Origin: Bacteroides sp.
Lineage (GTDB): Bacteria > Bacteroidota > Bacteroidia > Bacteroidales > SM23-62
DNA length: 5,926 bases
Assembly: GCA_030589965.1 (NCBI GenBank)
Contig: JAUUZM010000217.1
Span: forward strand, 1-5,926
Direction of reading: 5' to 3'
Shown here piece by piece: positions 1-5,926 of the stretch. Within the stretch, counting starts at the first letter, position 1, and every line of letters starts with the position of its first letter. The notes beneath the pieces are model-generated. The model ran no database searches. It was not told the origin of the DNA and saw only the letters and a list, made by a program, of their open reading frames with translations. Position numbers and translations under genes: made by a program.

Positions 1-856
1 AATGGGTAAGATCCATAACGCTTGAATTTAATCCCATGGCAGGGGCTATATTATCAAGATCCAGATGAGGAAGTACCTGTACTTCTCCACTCAGGGGATC
101 AACATAATGTGGCATCGCAATGTTATCGCCCTTCACAGAAAAATACGTATTGCTCATCTTTAGAGGGTGAAGAATCTTCATTTCCAGAAAATCCCCAAAG
201 CTTACATCACTAACTTTTGGAATAATCTCCCCGGCTGTAAGAAACATAAGATTAGAATAACCAAAATGAAACCGGAATCCATGCTCAGGTTTCAGGTAAC
301 GGGCCCGGCGAATTACCTCTTCCCTGGAATAATCAGTACCGAACCAGAGCAAATCCCCGCTGAATGTCTCCAGTCCGCTCCGGTGGCAGAGTAAGTCCCG
401 GATTCGTATCTCCTTACTAACATAGGGATCATCCAGACTAAATTCAGGGAGATGCTTTTGCACATGATCATCCCAATCAACCAGCCCTTCATCATTCAGC
501 ATCGCCATAGCAGTGGAAGTAAATCCCTTGGTGATGGAGGCTATACTGAACTGGGTGTTAGCATCCACGTTTCCCTCCTCCCCATATTCTTTGACCCCAT
601 ACCCTTTTGCAAATACCACAGTGTCATTCTTTACAATAGCGATGGCCATTCCGGGGATGTTCCATTCAGGCATGGATTCCTTGATATAATCATCGAGTTT
701 CTGAAGGTCAAGTTCACCAGTAACAGGGAGTACCCAATCGGACTCTGCCAAGTCCTTGGTTGAAAGTTCCTGGCTGCTGATTTCGGCGGACAGGAATAAA
801 AGGAGACCAGTAAGCAGGAACAACCAGTACATGTATTTAAATCTCTGGAAATCCAT
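1..856 (-). CDS. Secreted serine hydrolase, beta-lactamase/DD-peptidase (class C-like) superfamily; C-terminus cut by window edge
   Basis: The frame is open from an ATG at 856 to the window edge, giving 285 codons without a stop; the C-terminal part lies outside. Residues 10-24 are a hydrophobic core after a short basic stretch, followed by a plausible cleavage site near residues 24-29, so the protein is probably exported to the periplasm. The penicillin-binding fold is recognisable: nucleophile motif SITK at residues 107-110 (Ser107, Lys110), HRSGL at 158-162, and the second catalytic motif YSN at 200-202. The third motif (HxG/KTG-like) would lie beyond the edge. The APAMGLNSSVMDLTH stretch at 271-285 is typical of the long serine hydrolases (about 500 residues) that often carry a C-terminal DUF3471 domain, but that domain is not visible here. 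Known members are esterases, peptidases or beta-lactamase-like enzymes; the substrate cannot be told. No in-frame ATG or TTG exists between 856 and the upstream stop at 943-941, and no Shine-Dalgarno sequence is seen. The gene follows the OmpA-family gene by 80 bp on the same strand. Confidence 0.93.
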   Translation of the reverse strand, partial: MDFQRFKYMYWLFLLTGLLLFLSAEISSQELSTKDLAESDWVLPVTGELDLQKLDDYIKESMPEWNIPGMAIAIVKNDTVVFAKGYGVKEYGEEGNVDANTQFSIASITKGFTSTAMAMLNDEGLVDWDDHVQKHLPEFSLDDPYVSKEIRIRDLLCHRSGLETFSGDLLWFGTDYSREEVIRRARYLKPEHGFRFHFGYSNLMFLTAGEIIPKVSDVSFGDFLEMKILHPLKMSNTYFSVKGDNIAMPHYVDPLSGEVQVLPHLDLDNIAPAMGLNSSVMDLTH

Positions 857-936
857 ATTTTCAATTAAAAATAATACAAATAAACGGATATCAGGATGCC
901 TTAATCGCTTTCTTTCCCGTCTTACCTGAAATCTAT

Positions 937-2865
937 CTATTTATTGATGATTTTCAATTCAGTGCGACGGTTAAGGGCTTTGCCCTCCTCCTCATCATTT
1001 GATGCAAGCGGTACATTCATACCGTATCCCTTGAAACTTATACGGCCAGATTCTATTCCCCTGGAAGCCAGATAATTCATTGCCTCTTCGGCTCTTCGCC
1101 CAGACAAATTAACATTATAAGTGGCGGTTCCCACATTATCGGTATGCCCGCCAATCTCAATAGACAGGGTAGGATTTGCCTCCAGCAACATTACAACCTT
1201 ATCCAATTCTACACGCGAACGAAGATCAAGAGCAAATGAATCGGTTTTGTAAAATACATTCCTCAGGGTAATCTTCTCACCCACCTTTATGGGTTTTAAG
1301 GCGATATCCATATAGAAAGGCTCACTACTTTCATACACCTTATCGAATGAAAAATTCTCGGAATGGAAGAGGTAAGATGGGCGGTTTACATTCAGCGCAT
1401 AATCAGCGTCTACCGGGATCACAACAAGAAATTCACCACTGCGGGGATCTGAGCTTGAAGTGATCACAGTCCTGGAAGTTTCCAGGTCAATCAGCTCAAA
1501 TTTTGCCTCCAGGGGCTGCCTGGTTTCAGAATCAAATACTTTCCCCTTCATGTAAGACACCCTGTTGGGCCGGGCATCATAGTACAACTCAAAGGCAAAT
1601 ATATCCTGCCCTTTCCCACTCAGGCGGTTAGAAGAAAAGTATGCCATATCAGCGTTTGAATTTACTATGAGTCCCTGCTCTGAATTATTAGTATTTATGG
1701 GATATCCAAGGTTTACTGGTTCAGACCAGGAGGTATCCGAAGTACGGCGCGAAAGGAAAATATCAAAATCGCCCATGCCCGGCCAACCTGTTGAACTGAA
1801 GTATAAAGTCTTATTATCCGGGTGAATGAAAGGCGACTGGTCCAGTCCTGATGAGTTAATCTGTTTACCCATATTCAAAGGAGCACTCCAGCTTCCATTT
1901 TCCTGGCGGACGGACATCCAGAGATCAAACTCCCCGAGTCCGCCTGGCCGGTTGGATGTAAAATACAGCTCCCTCCCATCAGACGATAAGGACGGTTGCT
2001 TCTCACTGTATTTGGTATTAATCGCCTTGCCCATATTTCGGGGCATGGTCCATCGCCCTCCCCTGTTTTCAGAAAAATACAGATCGCATAATCCCATTCC
2101 ATCTTCTCTCATGCAGCCTGTAAATACCATCAGTAATCCGTTTCCTGAAATGGTCTGGGCACCCTCATTATCAGGAGTATTGGGTGGAGAGCCAACATTC
2201 TTCGCCAATTGCCAGTCGCCGTATTCAAATCTGCTGTAATACAAATCTTCCTGGCGGTTACCATAAAATGCCGGATTATTATAGTCAATTGGTAACAGAC
2301 GTGTGTATACCAACATCTTTTCATCGGCAGATAAACTGGGCCAGTATTCATCGTACATGGTATTGATGCTTTGTCCAAGGTTTTTCGGTTCAAAAGGGAC
2401 TGGATTTTCGACTGATAACAGGGCCAGGTCACAAGAGGCGTGAGCCTTAAGGGAACGTTCCCTGAGAGATTCCTTAATACCTCCAAAGGCGAGGAACCAC
2501 TCGTAATGTTTCCTGGCATCTCCATACATGCCCAGTTTTAATTCATTTTCAGCCAGAAAAAACAAAACATTCGGAAAAAACAGGGCATTGATGTCTACTG
2601 CCTTTTGGTAGGCCTCCACTGATTTCTTAAGGTTTCCTGCATCGGTCTCCACCTGTCCGAGCAATAGCCAGGCCTCAATGAACTCCGGATCCATTTCAAC
2701 CGCAGTCCTCAGCTCATAACTGGCCTTAGGATAGTCCCGGATAACATAATACCGCTTGGCTGCCTCAAATTTTGCAATTGCCCTTTTGTTCTTGGTTCGG
2801 TATTCATCCTGCGAATGGGCGGAAATTGCGACAAGCATCAGCAGCAATACAATTAAATATCTCAT
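937..2865 (-). CDS. PorE-like periplasmic protein: TPR, PD40 beta-propeller, carboxypeptidase-regulatory-like domain, OmpA C-terminal peptidoglycan-binding domain
   Basis: The product has 642 residues. Residues 1-18 (MRYLIVLLLMLVAISAHS) form a signal peptide with no lipobox cysteine. TPR-like helices span about 25-130. At least five PD40/WD40-like propeller repeats follow, with cores at about 173-190, 233-266, 287-320, 341-374 and 395-427; several show the YFTSNRPGG...DLW or YFSS...DIF pattern. A carboxypeptidase-regulatory-like beta-sandwich covers about 437-522 (KGKVFDSETRQPLEAKFEL). The OmpA C-terminal domain covers about 530-642, with GHTDNVG at 573-579 and LSGRRA at 587-592; Asp576 and Arg591 match the residues that hold peptidoglycan diaminopimelate in OmpA. 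This domain order is that of PorE of the type IX secretion system in Porphyromonas gingivalis, and of many Bacteroidota paralogues found near PorP/SprF porins. Envelope anchoring is the safe inference; a T9SS role is not shown. The frame also opens at a TTG at 2883 (648 residues), but the ATG at 2865 gives a textbook signal peptide, so I chose it. Confidence 0.93.
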   Translation of the reverse strand: MRYLIVLLLMLVAISAHSQDEYRTKNKRAIAKFEAAKRYYVIRDYPKASYELRTAVEMDPEFIEAWLLLGQVETDAGNLKKSVEAYQKAVDINALFFPNVLFFLAENELKLGMYGDARKHYEWFLAFGGIKESLRERSLKAHASCDLALLSVENPVPFEPKNLGQSINTMYDEYWPSLSADEKMLVYTRLLPIDYNNPAFYGNRQEDLYYSRFEYGDWQLAKNVGSPPNTPDNEGAQTISGNGLLMVFTGCMREDGMGLCDLYFSENRGGRWTMPRNMGKAINTKYSEKQPSLSSDGRELYFTSNRPGGLGEFDLWMSVRQENGSWSAPLNMGKQINSSGLDQSPFIHPDNKTLYFSSTGWPGMGDFDIFLSRRTSDTSWSEPVNLGYPINTNNSEQGLIVNSNADMAYFSSNRLSGKGQDIFAFELYYDARPNRVSYMKGKVFDSETRQPLEAKFELIDLETSRTVITSSSDPRSGEFLVVIPVDADYALNVNRPSYLFHSENFSFDKVYESSEPFYMDIALKPIKVGEKITLRNVFYKTDSFALDLRSRVELDKVVMLLEANPTLSIEIGGHTDNVGTATYNVNLSGRRAEEAMNYLASRGIESGRISFKGYGMNVPLASNDEEEGKALNRRTELKIINK

Positions 2866-2913
2866 ACTGTTGCATTTACACAAACCATACCATTTTTAAT
2901 ATACCTCTAATAG

Positions 2914-2943
2914 CAAATGTATAAAAACCTTGGTCATTTCAAT
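2914..2943 (-). promoter_or_regulatory. Bacteroidota-type promoter for the PorE-like gene
   Basis: Read on the minus strand, TACATTTG at 2921-2914 matches the Bacteroidota -7 consensus TAnnTTTG exactly. ATTG at 2943-2940 lies 18 nt upstream, close to the usual -33 TTTG with its 19-21 nt spacing. The box falls in the 68-bp gap after the lipoprotein gene; the -33 part overlaps the end of that gene. A transcript starting about 7 nt downstream would carry a leader of about 40 nt to the ATG at 2865. This is a motif match only; such A/T-rich octamers also arise by chance. Confidence 0.5.
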
Positions 2944-3875
2944 ATGCTCCCTAGATCCAATCGGTGAATTGCAGCTGGAAATTCATTCATTTCGCTGGAC
3001 ATATATACCCTTTCGGGGGAAGCAATAGCAATTCCTTCATTCTGTAAACGTCCAGGTTCCGGATATTCATAATTCAGACTCTCTCCGTGGGAAAAATCCG
3101 ATGGATCAAAATCCTTATACACCCATATAAAGGAAGCGTCTTTCCTGTAACCGCAAAGCACGATAGATCCGTCACCATGATTTATATCCCCTCCTGTGAT
3201 CAGACCGTTCACGGGAAATGTTTTGCGTGGCTGGATATTATAGGATCCTGGGGTTGTGGGACAGGTATACAAGGTGCTGGTCTTGTTAACCCAATCTTTT
3301 GTAAATAAATACAGATCCTTACCAGATATAAATGCCGCTTCGCAATCATAGGCAGAGTTTCTATGCGGATTATTGTTTTCAGGTCTTTCTGCGTATTGGT
3401 ATTGAATAATTTCTGCACTTATCTTTGCACTGCCTGAAGCTGGAATAGATTTCTTGGCAACCTTATAGATGGTAAGCTCTTGCCTGCGGCCGAAATTATT
3501 CCCTACATCGCATATATAAATATGCTGATCATCCTGGGCTAGTGCTTCCCAGTCGGCATTTTCCGCATTCTCAATAAGTATTCCCTGGAGGACTCTCCCC
3601 GTTTCAATCTCCAGTGCAAACAATACCGGATCATTTCCACTGTCATTAATCGTCCATAGCTTCCCCCTGTAATGAATCAGTCCAGATGTCTCATGCAACA
3701 TATTATCAAGTGTTTCCACATGATTAACGAGCTCCGGTTTTTCAGGAGTATTCTCCTGGGCTGAGTTTGAATCCTTTTTTGTATCAAAACCGAAACATGA
3801 TGTAAGAATCAGTCCGGAAAAAACTAAGTAAACTGCGATCTTGTTCGTGAATCTGAGATTATCTTTACCTTTCAT
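2934..3875 (-). CDS. Lipoprotein with predicted beta-propeller fold, function unknown
   Basis: The product has 313 residues. The basic N-terminus (residues 1-12), hydrophobic stretch 13-25 and lipobox LTSC ending at Cys27 mark a lipoprotein signal. Asp31 and the KKD at 33-35 might act as an export signal to the cell surface, but this is weak. A low-complexity linker (about 31-50, rich in S, N, E, P) leads into repeated beta-strand segments carrying the motifs HETSGL (61-66), LWTINDSGN (73-81), NADWEALA (106-113), YICDVGNN (120-127), YDCEAA (176-181), ITGGDI (226-231) and NEGIAI (279-284). This pattern of an acidic residue beside Gly/Asn in successive blades resembles SdiA-regulated, phytase-like and NHL-type propellers, in which such residues line the central channel and can bind metal. 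I do not recognise a characterised homologue. The ATG at 3875 is the only start giving the lipoprotein signal; no Shine-Dalgarno sequence or clear TAnnTTTG box precedes it. The gene lies 68 bp upstream of the PorE-like gene on the same strand. Confidence 0.88.
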   Translation of the reverse strand: MKGKDNLRFTNKIAVYLVFSGLILTSCFGFDTKKDSNSAQENTPEKPELVNHVETLDNMLHETSGLIHYRGKLWTINDSGNDPVLFALEIETGRVLQGILIENAENADWEALAQDDQHIYICDVGNNFGRRQELTIYKVAKKSIPASGSAKISAEIIQYQYAERPENNNPHRNSAYDCEAAFISGKDLYLFTKDWVNKTSTLYTCPTTPGSYNIQPRKTFPVNGLITGGDINHGDGSIVLCGYRKDASFIWVYKDFDPSDFSHGESLNYEYPEPGRLQNEGIAIASPERVYMSSEMNEFPAAIHRLDLGSILK

Positions 3876-3890
3876 TGATATTCTGAGAAT

Positions 3891-3990
3891 TTGAGATTAT
3901 TGATCGTTTATCGAGATTGTTGATTGAGACTATTGATTGCTAATTGAGACTATTGATTGCTAATTGAGATTATTGATTGATTATTGAGTG
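3891..3990. repeat. Imperfect 20-bp tandem repeat in the divergent intergenic region
   Basis: Units in plus-strand reading: 3891-3910 (diverged, ends in TCGTTTA), a short 13-bp unit at 3911-3923, then TTGAGACTATTGATTGCTAA at 3924-3943 and again, identical, at 3944-3963, a variant TTGAGATTATTGATTGATTA at 3964-3983, and a 7-bp remnant TTGAGTG at 3984-3990. The array starts 15 bp upstream of the lipoprotein start codon and would lie in its leader or promoter. It contains no usable reading frame. Two identical neighbouring units suggest recent slippage duplication; a regulatory role is only a possibility. Confidence 0.85.
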
Positions 3991-4081
3991 GACTTCAATA
4001 TTTTTTCAGGGATTACAATGTTTTGTTCCTGCAAGTGTAGTGGGTGAAATTACTTAGAATTTTTTACAATAATTCCTTTCT

Positions 4082-4089
4082 TATATTTG
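4082..4089 (+). promoter_or_regulatory. Bacteroidota-type -7 box for the oxidoreductase gene
   Basis: TATATTTG is an exact match to TAnnTTTG and ends 26 nt before the ATG at 4116, which would give a leader of about 20 nt. The -33 region (about 4059-4064) has only a T run instead of TTTG, so that half is weak. The leader CACCAAAATATAATCA has no Shine-Dalgarno sequence, as is usual in this phylum. Confidence 0.5.
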
Positions 4090-4115
4090 TATTTTTTTAC
4101 ACCAAAATATAATCA

Positions 4116-5153
4116 ATGAAAATATACGGAGTTGGCCTGGCTTCTTTCGGTATGTCCGGCCTGGTATTCCATGGCCCCTTGTTAGATGTACATCCTGGTT
4201 TTAAGATTATCTCAATACTGGAGCGTAACAATAATAATTCTGCCAAACTATATCCTGAATCTGAAATTGCAAGGACTTATAAAGAACTTTTAAGTGATGC
4301 ACGGATTGATCTGATAATTGTCAATCTGCCTGATCCCCTGCATTTTAATATGACAAGGGAAGCTTTACTGGCGGGCAAAAATGTTATTGTAGAAAAACCA
4401 TTTGTTCGTAACAGCGGCAGAGGACAGGAATTAATTGATCTTGCCAGAGATAAAGGCTTACTCCTGAGTGTATTTCAAAATCGTCGTTGGGATGGTGATT
4501 TTCTGACTATTAAGAAGATCCTTGATGAGGGTCACCTGGGAAGGCTGGTTGAATATGAGGCACACTTTGACAGGTATCGGAACATGATCCAGGAGAACAC
4601 ATGGAAAGAGGAATCCGGGGCTGGCAGCACCATTTTCAATCTCGGATCCCATCTTATAGACCAGACAATTGACTTGTTTGGGAAGCCTGATCATGTATAT
4701 GCAGATATCGGAATTCTCAGGGACGGCGGGAAGGTGGATGATGCATTTACACTTCTGCTGGGATATGAGGGAATCAGGGTTACCCTAAAATCCAGCTACC
4801 TGGTCAAAGAGCCGGGTCCCAGGTATTTCCTCCATGGCACTCTCGGATCTTTCCTGAAATATGGGATTGACCCCCAGGAAGATGCATTAAAGGCTGGAGA
4901 GATTCCTGTTGGGGATAAATGGGGAAGGGAACCTGACTCTGAATGGGGTATTTTGCATACCGAGAATTCCGGATCAGCAGAAAAATATGAAACCCTTCCC
5001 GGTAGCTATGGTGAATACTACGAAGACATTTATCAATCCCTGCAATCAGGAAAAGAACCTACAGTAACAGCTGATCAGGCCAACCTTGTTATACAGGTTA
5101 TTGAGGCAGCCCTGAAAAGCAACGAGACAGGCTGCAGGATATCTCTTGATTAA
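4116..5153 (+). CDS. Gfo/Idh/MocA family NAD(P)-dependent oxidoreductase (YdgJ/YvaA-like branch)
   Basis: The product has 345 residues, the usual length for the family, and no signal peptide, so it is cytoplasmic. The N-terminal Rossmann domain (about 1-120) opens with GLASFGMSGLVFHGPLL at 7-23, the nucleotide loop typical of YdgJ, YhhX and scyllo-inositol dehydrogenase YvaA/IolW. Ser10 stands where the first glycine of GxGxxG is usual. VNLPDPLHF (69-77) and EKPF (93-96, catalytic Lys94) follow. The C-terminal domain (about 121-330) has FQNRRWDGDF (120-129), HFDRYRN (150-156) and NLGSHLIDQ (175-183). His179 is the expected catalytic histidine; Asn175 occupies the position where many members have Asp. 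Such enzymes oxidise or reduce a hydroxyl/keto group on sugars or inositols; the substrate cannot be inferred. The gene has its own promoter match and converges with a DUF6807 gene, 3 bp between stop codons. That neighbour supports a sugar-catabolic setting. Confidence 0.93.
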   Translation: MKIYGVGLASFGMSGLVFHGPLLDVHPGFKIISILERNNNNSAKLYPESEIARTYKELLSDARIDLIIVNLPDPLHFNMTREALLAGKNVIVEKPFVRNSGRGQELIDLARDKGLLLSVFQNRRWDGDFLTIKKILDEGHLGRLVEYEAHFDRYRNMIQENTWKEESGAGSTIFNLGSHLIDQTIDLFGKPDHVYADIGILRDGGKVDDAFTLLLGYEGIRVTLKSSYLVKEPGPRYFLHGTLGSFLKYGIDPQEDALKAGEIPVGDKWGREPDSEWGILHTENSGSAEKYETLPGSYGEYYEDIYQSLQSGKEPTVTADQANLVIQVIEAALKSNETGCRISLD

Positions 5154-5156
5154 ATA

Positions 5157-5926
5157 TTATTTACCTGCAAAATTCTTGAACTCAGCATCCAGTTGATCCG
5201 AGACCATATGAAATCCGGAAGTGAGATGCATTCTGTGTTTAAATACCATTGATTCACCAGGTGCCAGGGTAACAACAATAGGTTCTGCCTTTTTATCATA
5301 AGACTTTGCACCCAGGTTATTCACAGAGAATAAGCCGTAACCCCTGGCATGCCAGTAAGAAGGATAACCAGTATTGTCCGGGTGATCAAAGATGGCGAGA
5401 CTGATCTTTTCTTCACCTATGTTGGAGGATAGACTGACCCAATCTGCCCTTTTTCCCCAGGCATCCCCTCCCTCATCTCCATGGGAGTTCAGATAATTGC
5501 CATTAACACCCTCATTATTCAATTTTTTTACCTCCATCGGAATGCCTTTTGCATCTGTAAACACTTCAGGTTTATCTGATGGAAGCTCAAGTTCCCTGGT
5601 CACCCTGATAGCAAACATACCTTCCTTATTATCCTTAAAGACAACTTCTACATCCTGAGCAGTAAGTCTTGTGATCCTGTCTATAGTACGGGTATTATTA
5701 TCCCCACTGAATTTAAAAATGGTATTCTCCTGGACAATAGTATGCCAGCTTCCGTCTTCAACAGGCACCTGCCAATCAGCTGCAATTTCAAGTACACCCA
5801 GATCTTCCCGGCTCTCAGCTCGCTTGACACCCCGGTGAAGAACCCTTCCATATTCCATTTTCTTTTCCGCAGATATAGCACTGGAATTATTCCAGAAATC
5901 ATAACCATTAACATCTCCAAAATTAA
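5157..5926 (-). CDS. DUF6807 ('PmoA-like') family protein; N-terminus cut by window edge
   Basis: The frame has no stop from 5924 down to the TAA at 5159-5157, giving 255 visible codons; the true start lies beyond the right edge. An internal ATG at 5858 would give 233 residues but would discard the conserved GDVNGYDFW just upstream (visible residues 3-11), so it is not the start. Counting from the window edge, other recognised motifs are the NSHGDEGGDAWGKRADWVS stretch (about 146-164), FDHPDN (179-184), YPSYWHARGYGLF (187-199) and LAPGESMVFKHRM (220-232). These are typical of the family once called 'methane oxygenase PmoA', now DUF6807; I recall it from motifs and could not search. Despite that old name there is no sign of a membrane methane monooxygenase subunit: the visible part has no membrane segment and looks like an all-beta soluble protein. 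The biochemical function is unknown. Members often sit near Gfo/Idh/MocA oxidoreductases in carbohydrate-use loci, as here. Roughly 50-100 N-terminal residues, possibly including a signal peptide, are missing. Confidence 0.88.
   Translation of the reverse strand, partial: NFGDVNGYDFWNNSSAISAEKKMEYGRVLHRGVKRAESREDLGVLEIAADWQVPVEDGSWHTIVQENTIFKFSGDNNTRTIDRITRLTAQDVEVVFKDNKEGMFAIRVTRELELPSDKPEVFTDAKGIPMEVKKLNNEGVNGNYLNSHGDEGGDAWGKRADWVSLSSNIGEEKISLAIFDHPDNTGYPSYWHARGYGLFSVNNLGAKSYDKKAEPIVVTLAPGESMVFKHRMHLTSGFHMVSDQLDAEFKNFAGK

Larger units (their letters stand above)
3876..4115. other. Divergent intergenic region
   Basis: These 240 bp separate the starts of the leftward lipoprotein gene and the rightward oxidoreductase gene. 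They hold the tandem repeat (3891-3990), a spacer (3991-4081) and the promoter match for the rightward gene. The longest ATG-started frame I found in the spacer on the plus strand is 9 codons (from 4018), so no small gene is supported. No convincing promoter for the leftward gene could be found. Confidence 0.8.

Noticed and set aside
22..763. Open frames on the plus strand within 22-763 and a minus frame at 631-864
   Set aside because: They overlap the serine hydrolase coding frame, give low-complexity or motif-free proteins, and are shadows of that gene.
877..884. TTTATTTG (minus strand) as a -7 box for the serine hydrolase gene
   Set aside because: It has one mismatch to TAnnTTTG, in a conserved position, and I see no -33 TTTG at the right distance; in A/T-rich intergenic DNA this is too weak to list.
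1826..2525. Open frames on both strands inside the PorE-like gene
   Set aside because: The PD40, TPR and OmpA motifs are all in the long minus frame; the others show no domain pattern.
3880..3890. 11-bp palindrome ATTCTGAGAAT just upstream of the lipoprotein start
   Set aside because: The arms are only 5 bp and do not extend; it may be a degenerate edge of the tandem repeat. This is not enough to call an operator.
5106..5135. Inverted repeat GCAGCC...GGCTGC near the end of the oxidoreductase gene, as a terminator
   Set aside because: It has only a 6-bp stem with an 18-nt loop, lies inside the coding region, and is not followed by a T run on either strand.
5157..5858. DUF6807 gene as a complete 233-residue protein starting at 5858
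   Set aside because: The frame stays open to the window edge and carries the conserved GDVNGYDFW motif upstream of that ATG, so the gene is truncated by the window rather than starting there.

Overview
The window reads as ordinary chromosomal DNA from a member of the Bacteroidota. Three things suggest this: a periplasmic protein with the PorE-like order TPR / PD40 propeller / carboxypeptidase-regulatory-like / OmpA C-terminal domain; start codons with no Shine-Dalgarno sequence but A/T-rich leaders; and two perfect matches to the Bacteroidota -7 promoter element TAnnTTTG just upstream of genes. Species cannot be told from this sequence. There are five protein-coding genes, two of them cut by the window edges. 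I see no RNA gene, insertion sequence, CRISPR array or phage gene.

Left block (1-3875), all on the minus strand and read right to left: a lipoprotein with a predicted beta-propeller (3875-2934); then, after 68 bp, the PorE-like OmpA-family protein (2865-937); then, after 80 bp, a secreted SxxK serine hydrolase of the beta-lactamase/DD-peptidase superfamily that runs off the left edge (856-<1). All three have export signals, so this is a cell-envelope cluster. A good promoter match sits directly in front of the OmpA-family gene, so it is probably transcribed at least partly on its own.

Middle (3876-4115): a 240-bp divergent intergenic region. It holds about 100 bp of imperfect 20-bp tandem repeats (3891-3990) and, on the other side, a promoter match for the rightward gene.

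Right block (4116-5926): a plus-strand Gfo/Idh/MocA-family NAD(P)-dependent oxidoreductase of the YdgJ/YvaA (IolW)-like branch. It converges, with only 3 bp between the stop codons, on a minus-strand DUF6807 ('PmoA-like') gene that runs off the right edge. Both families recur in carbohydrate-utilisation loci of Bacteroidota and related phyla, so a sugar or polyol catabolic role is the likeliest shared theme, but no substrate can be named.

I did not find evidence of a new multi-gene system. The items most worth a second look are the tandem repeat in the divergent promoter region, the lipoprotein with conserved acidic propeller motifs, the PorE-like protein that lacks both a lipobox and a visible PorP/SprF partner, and the nucleotide-site and catalytic-site variants in the oxidoreductase.
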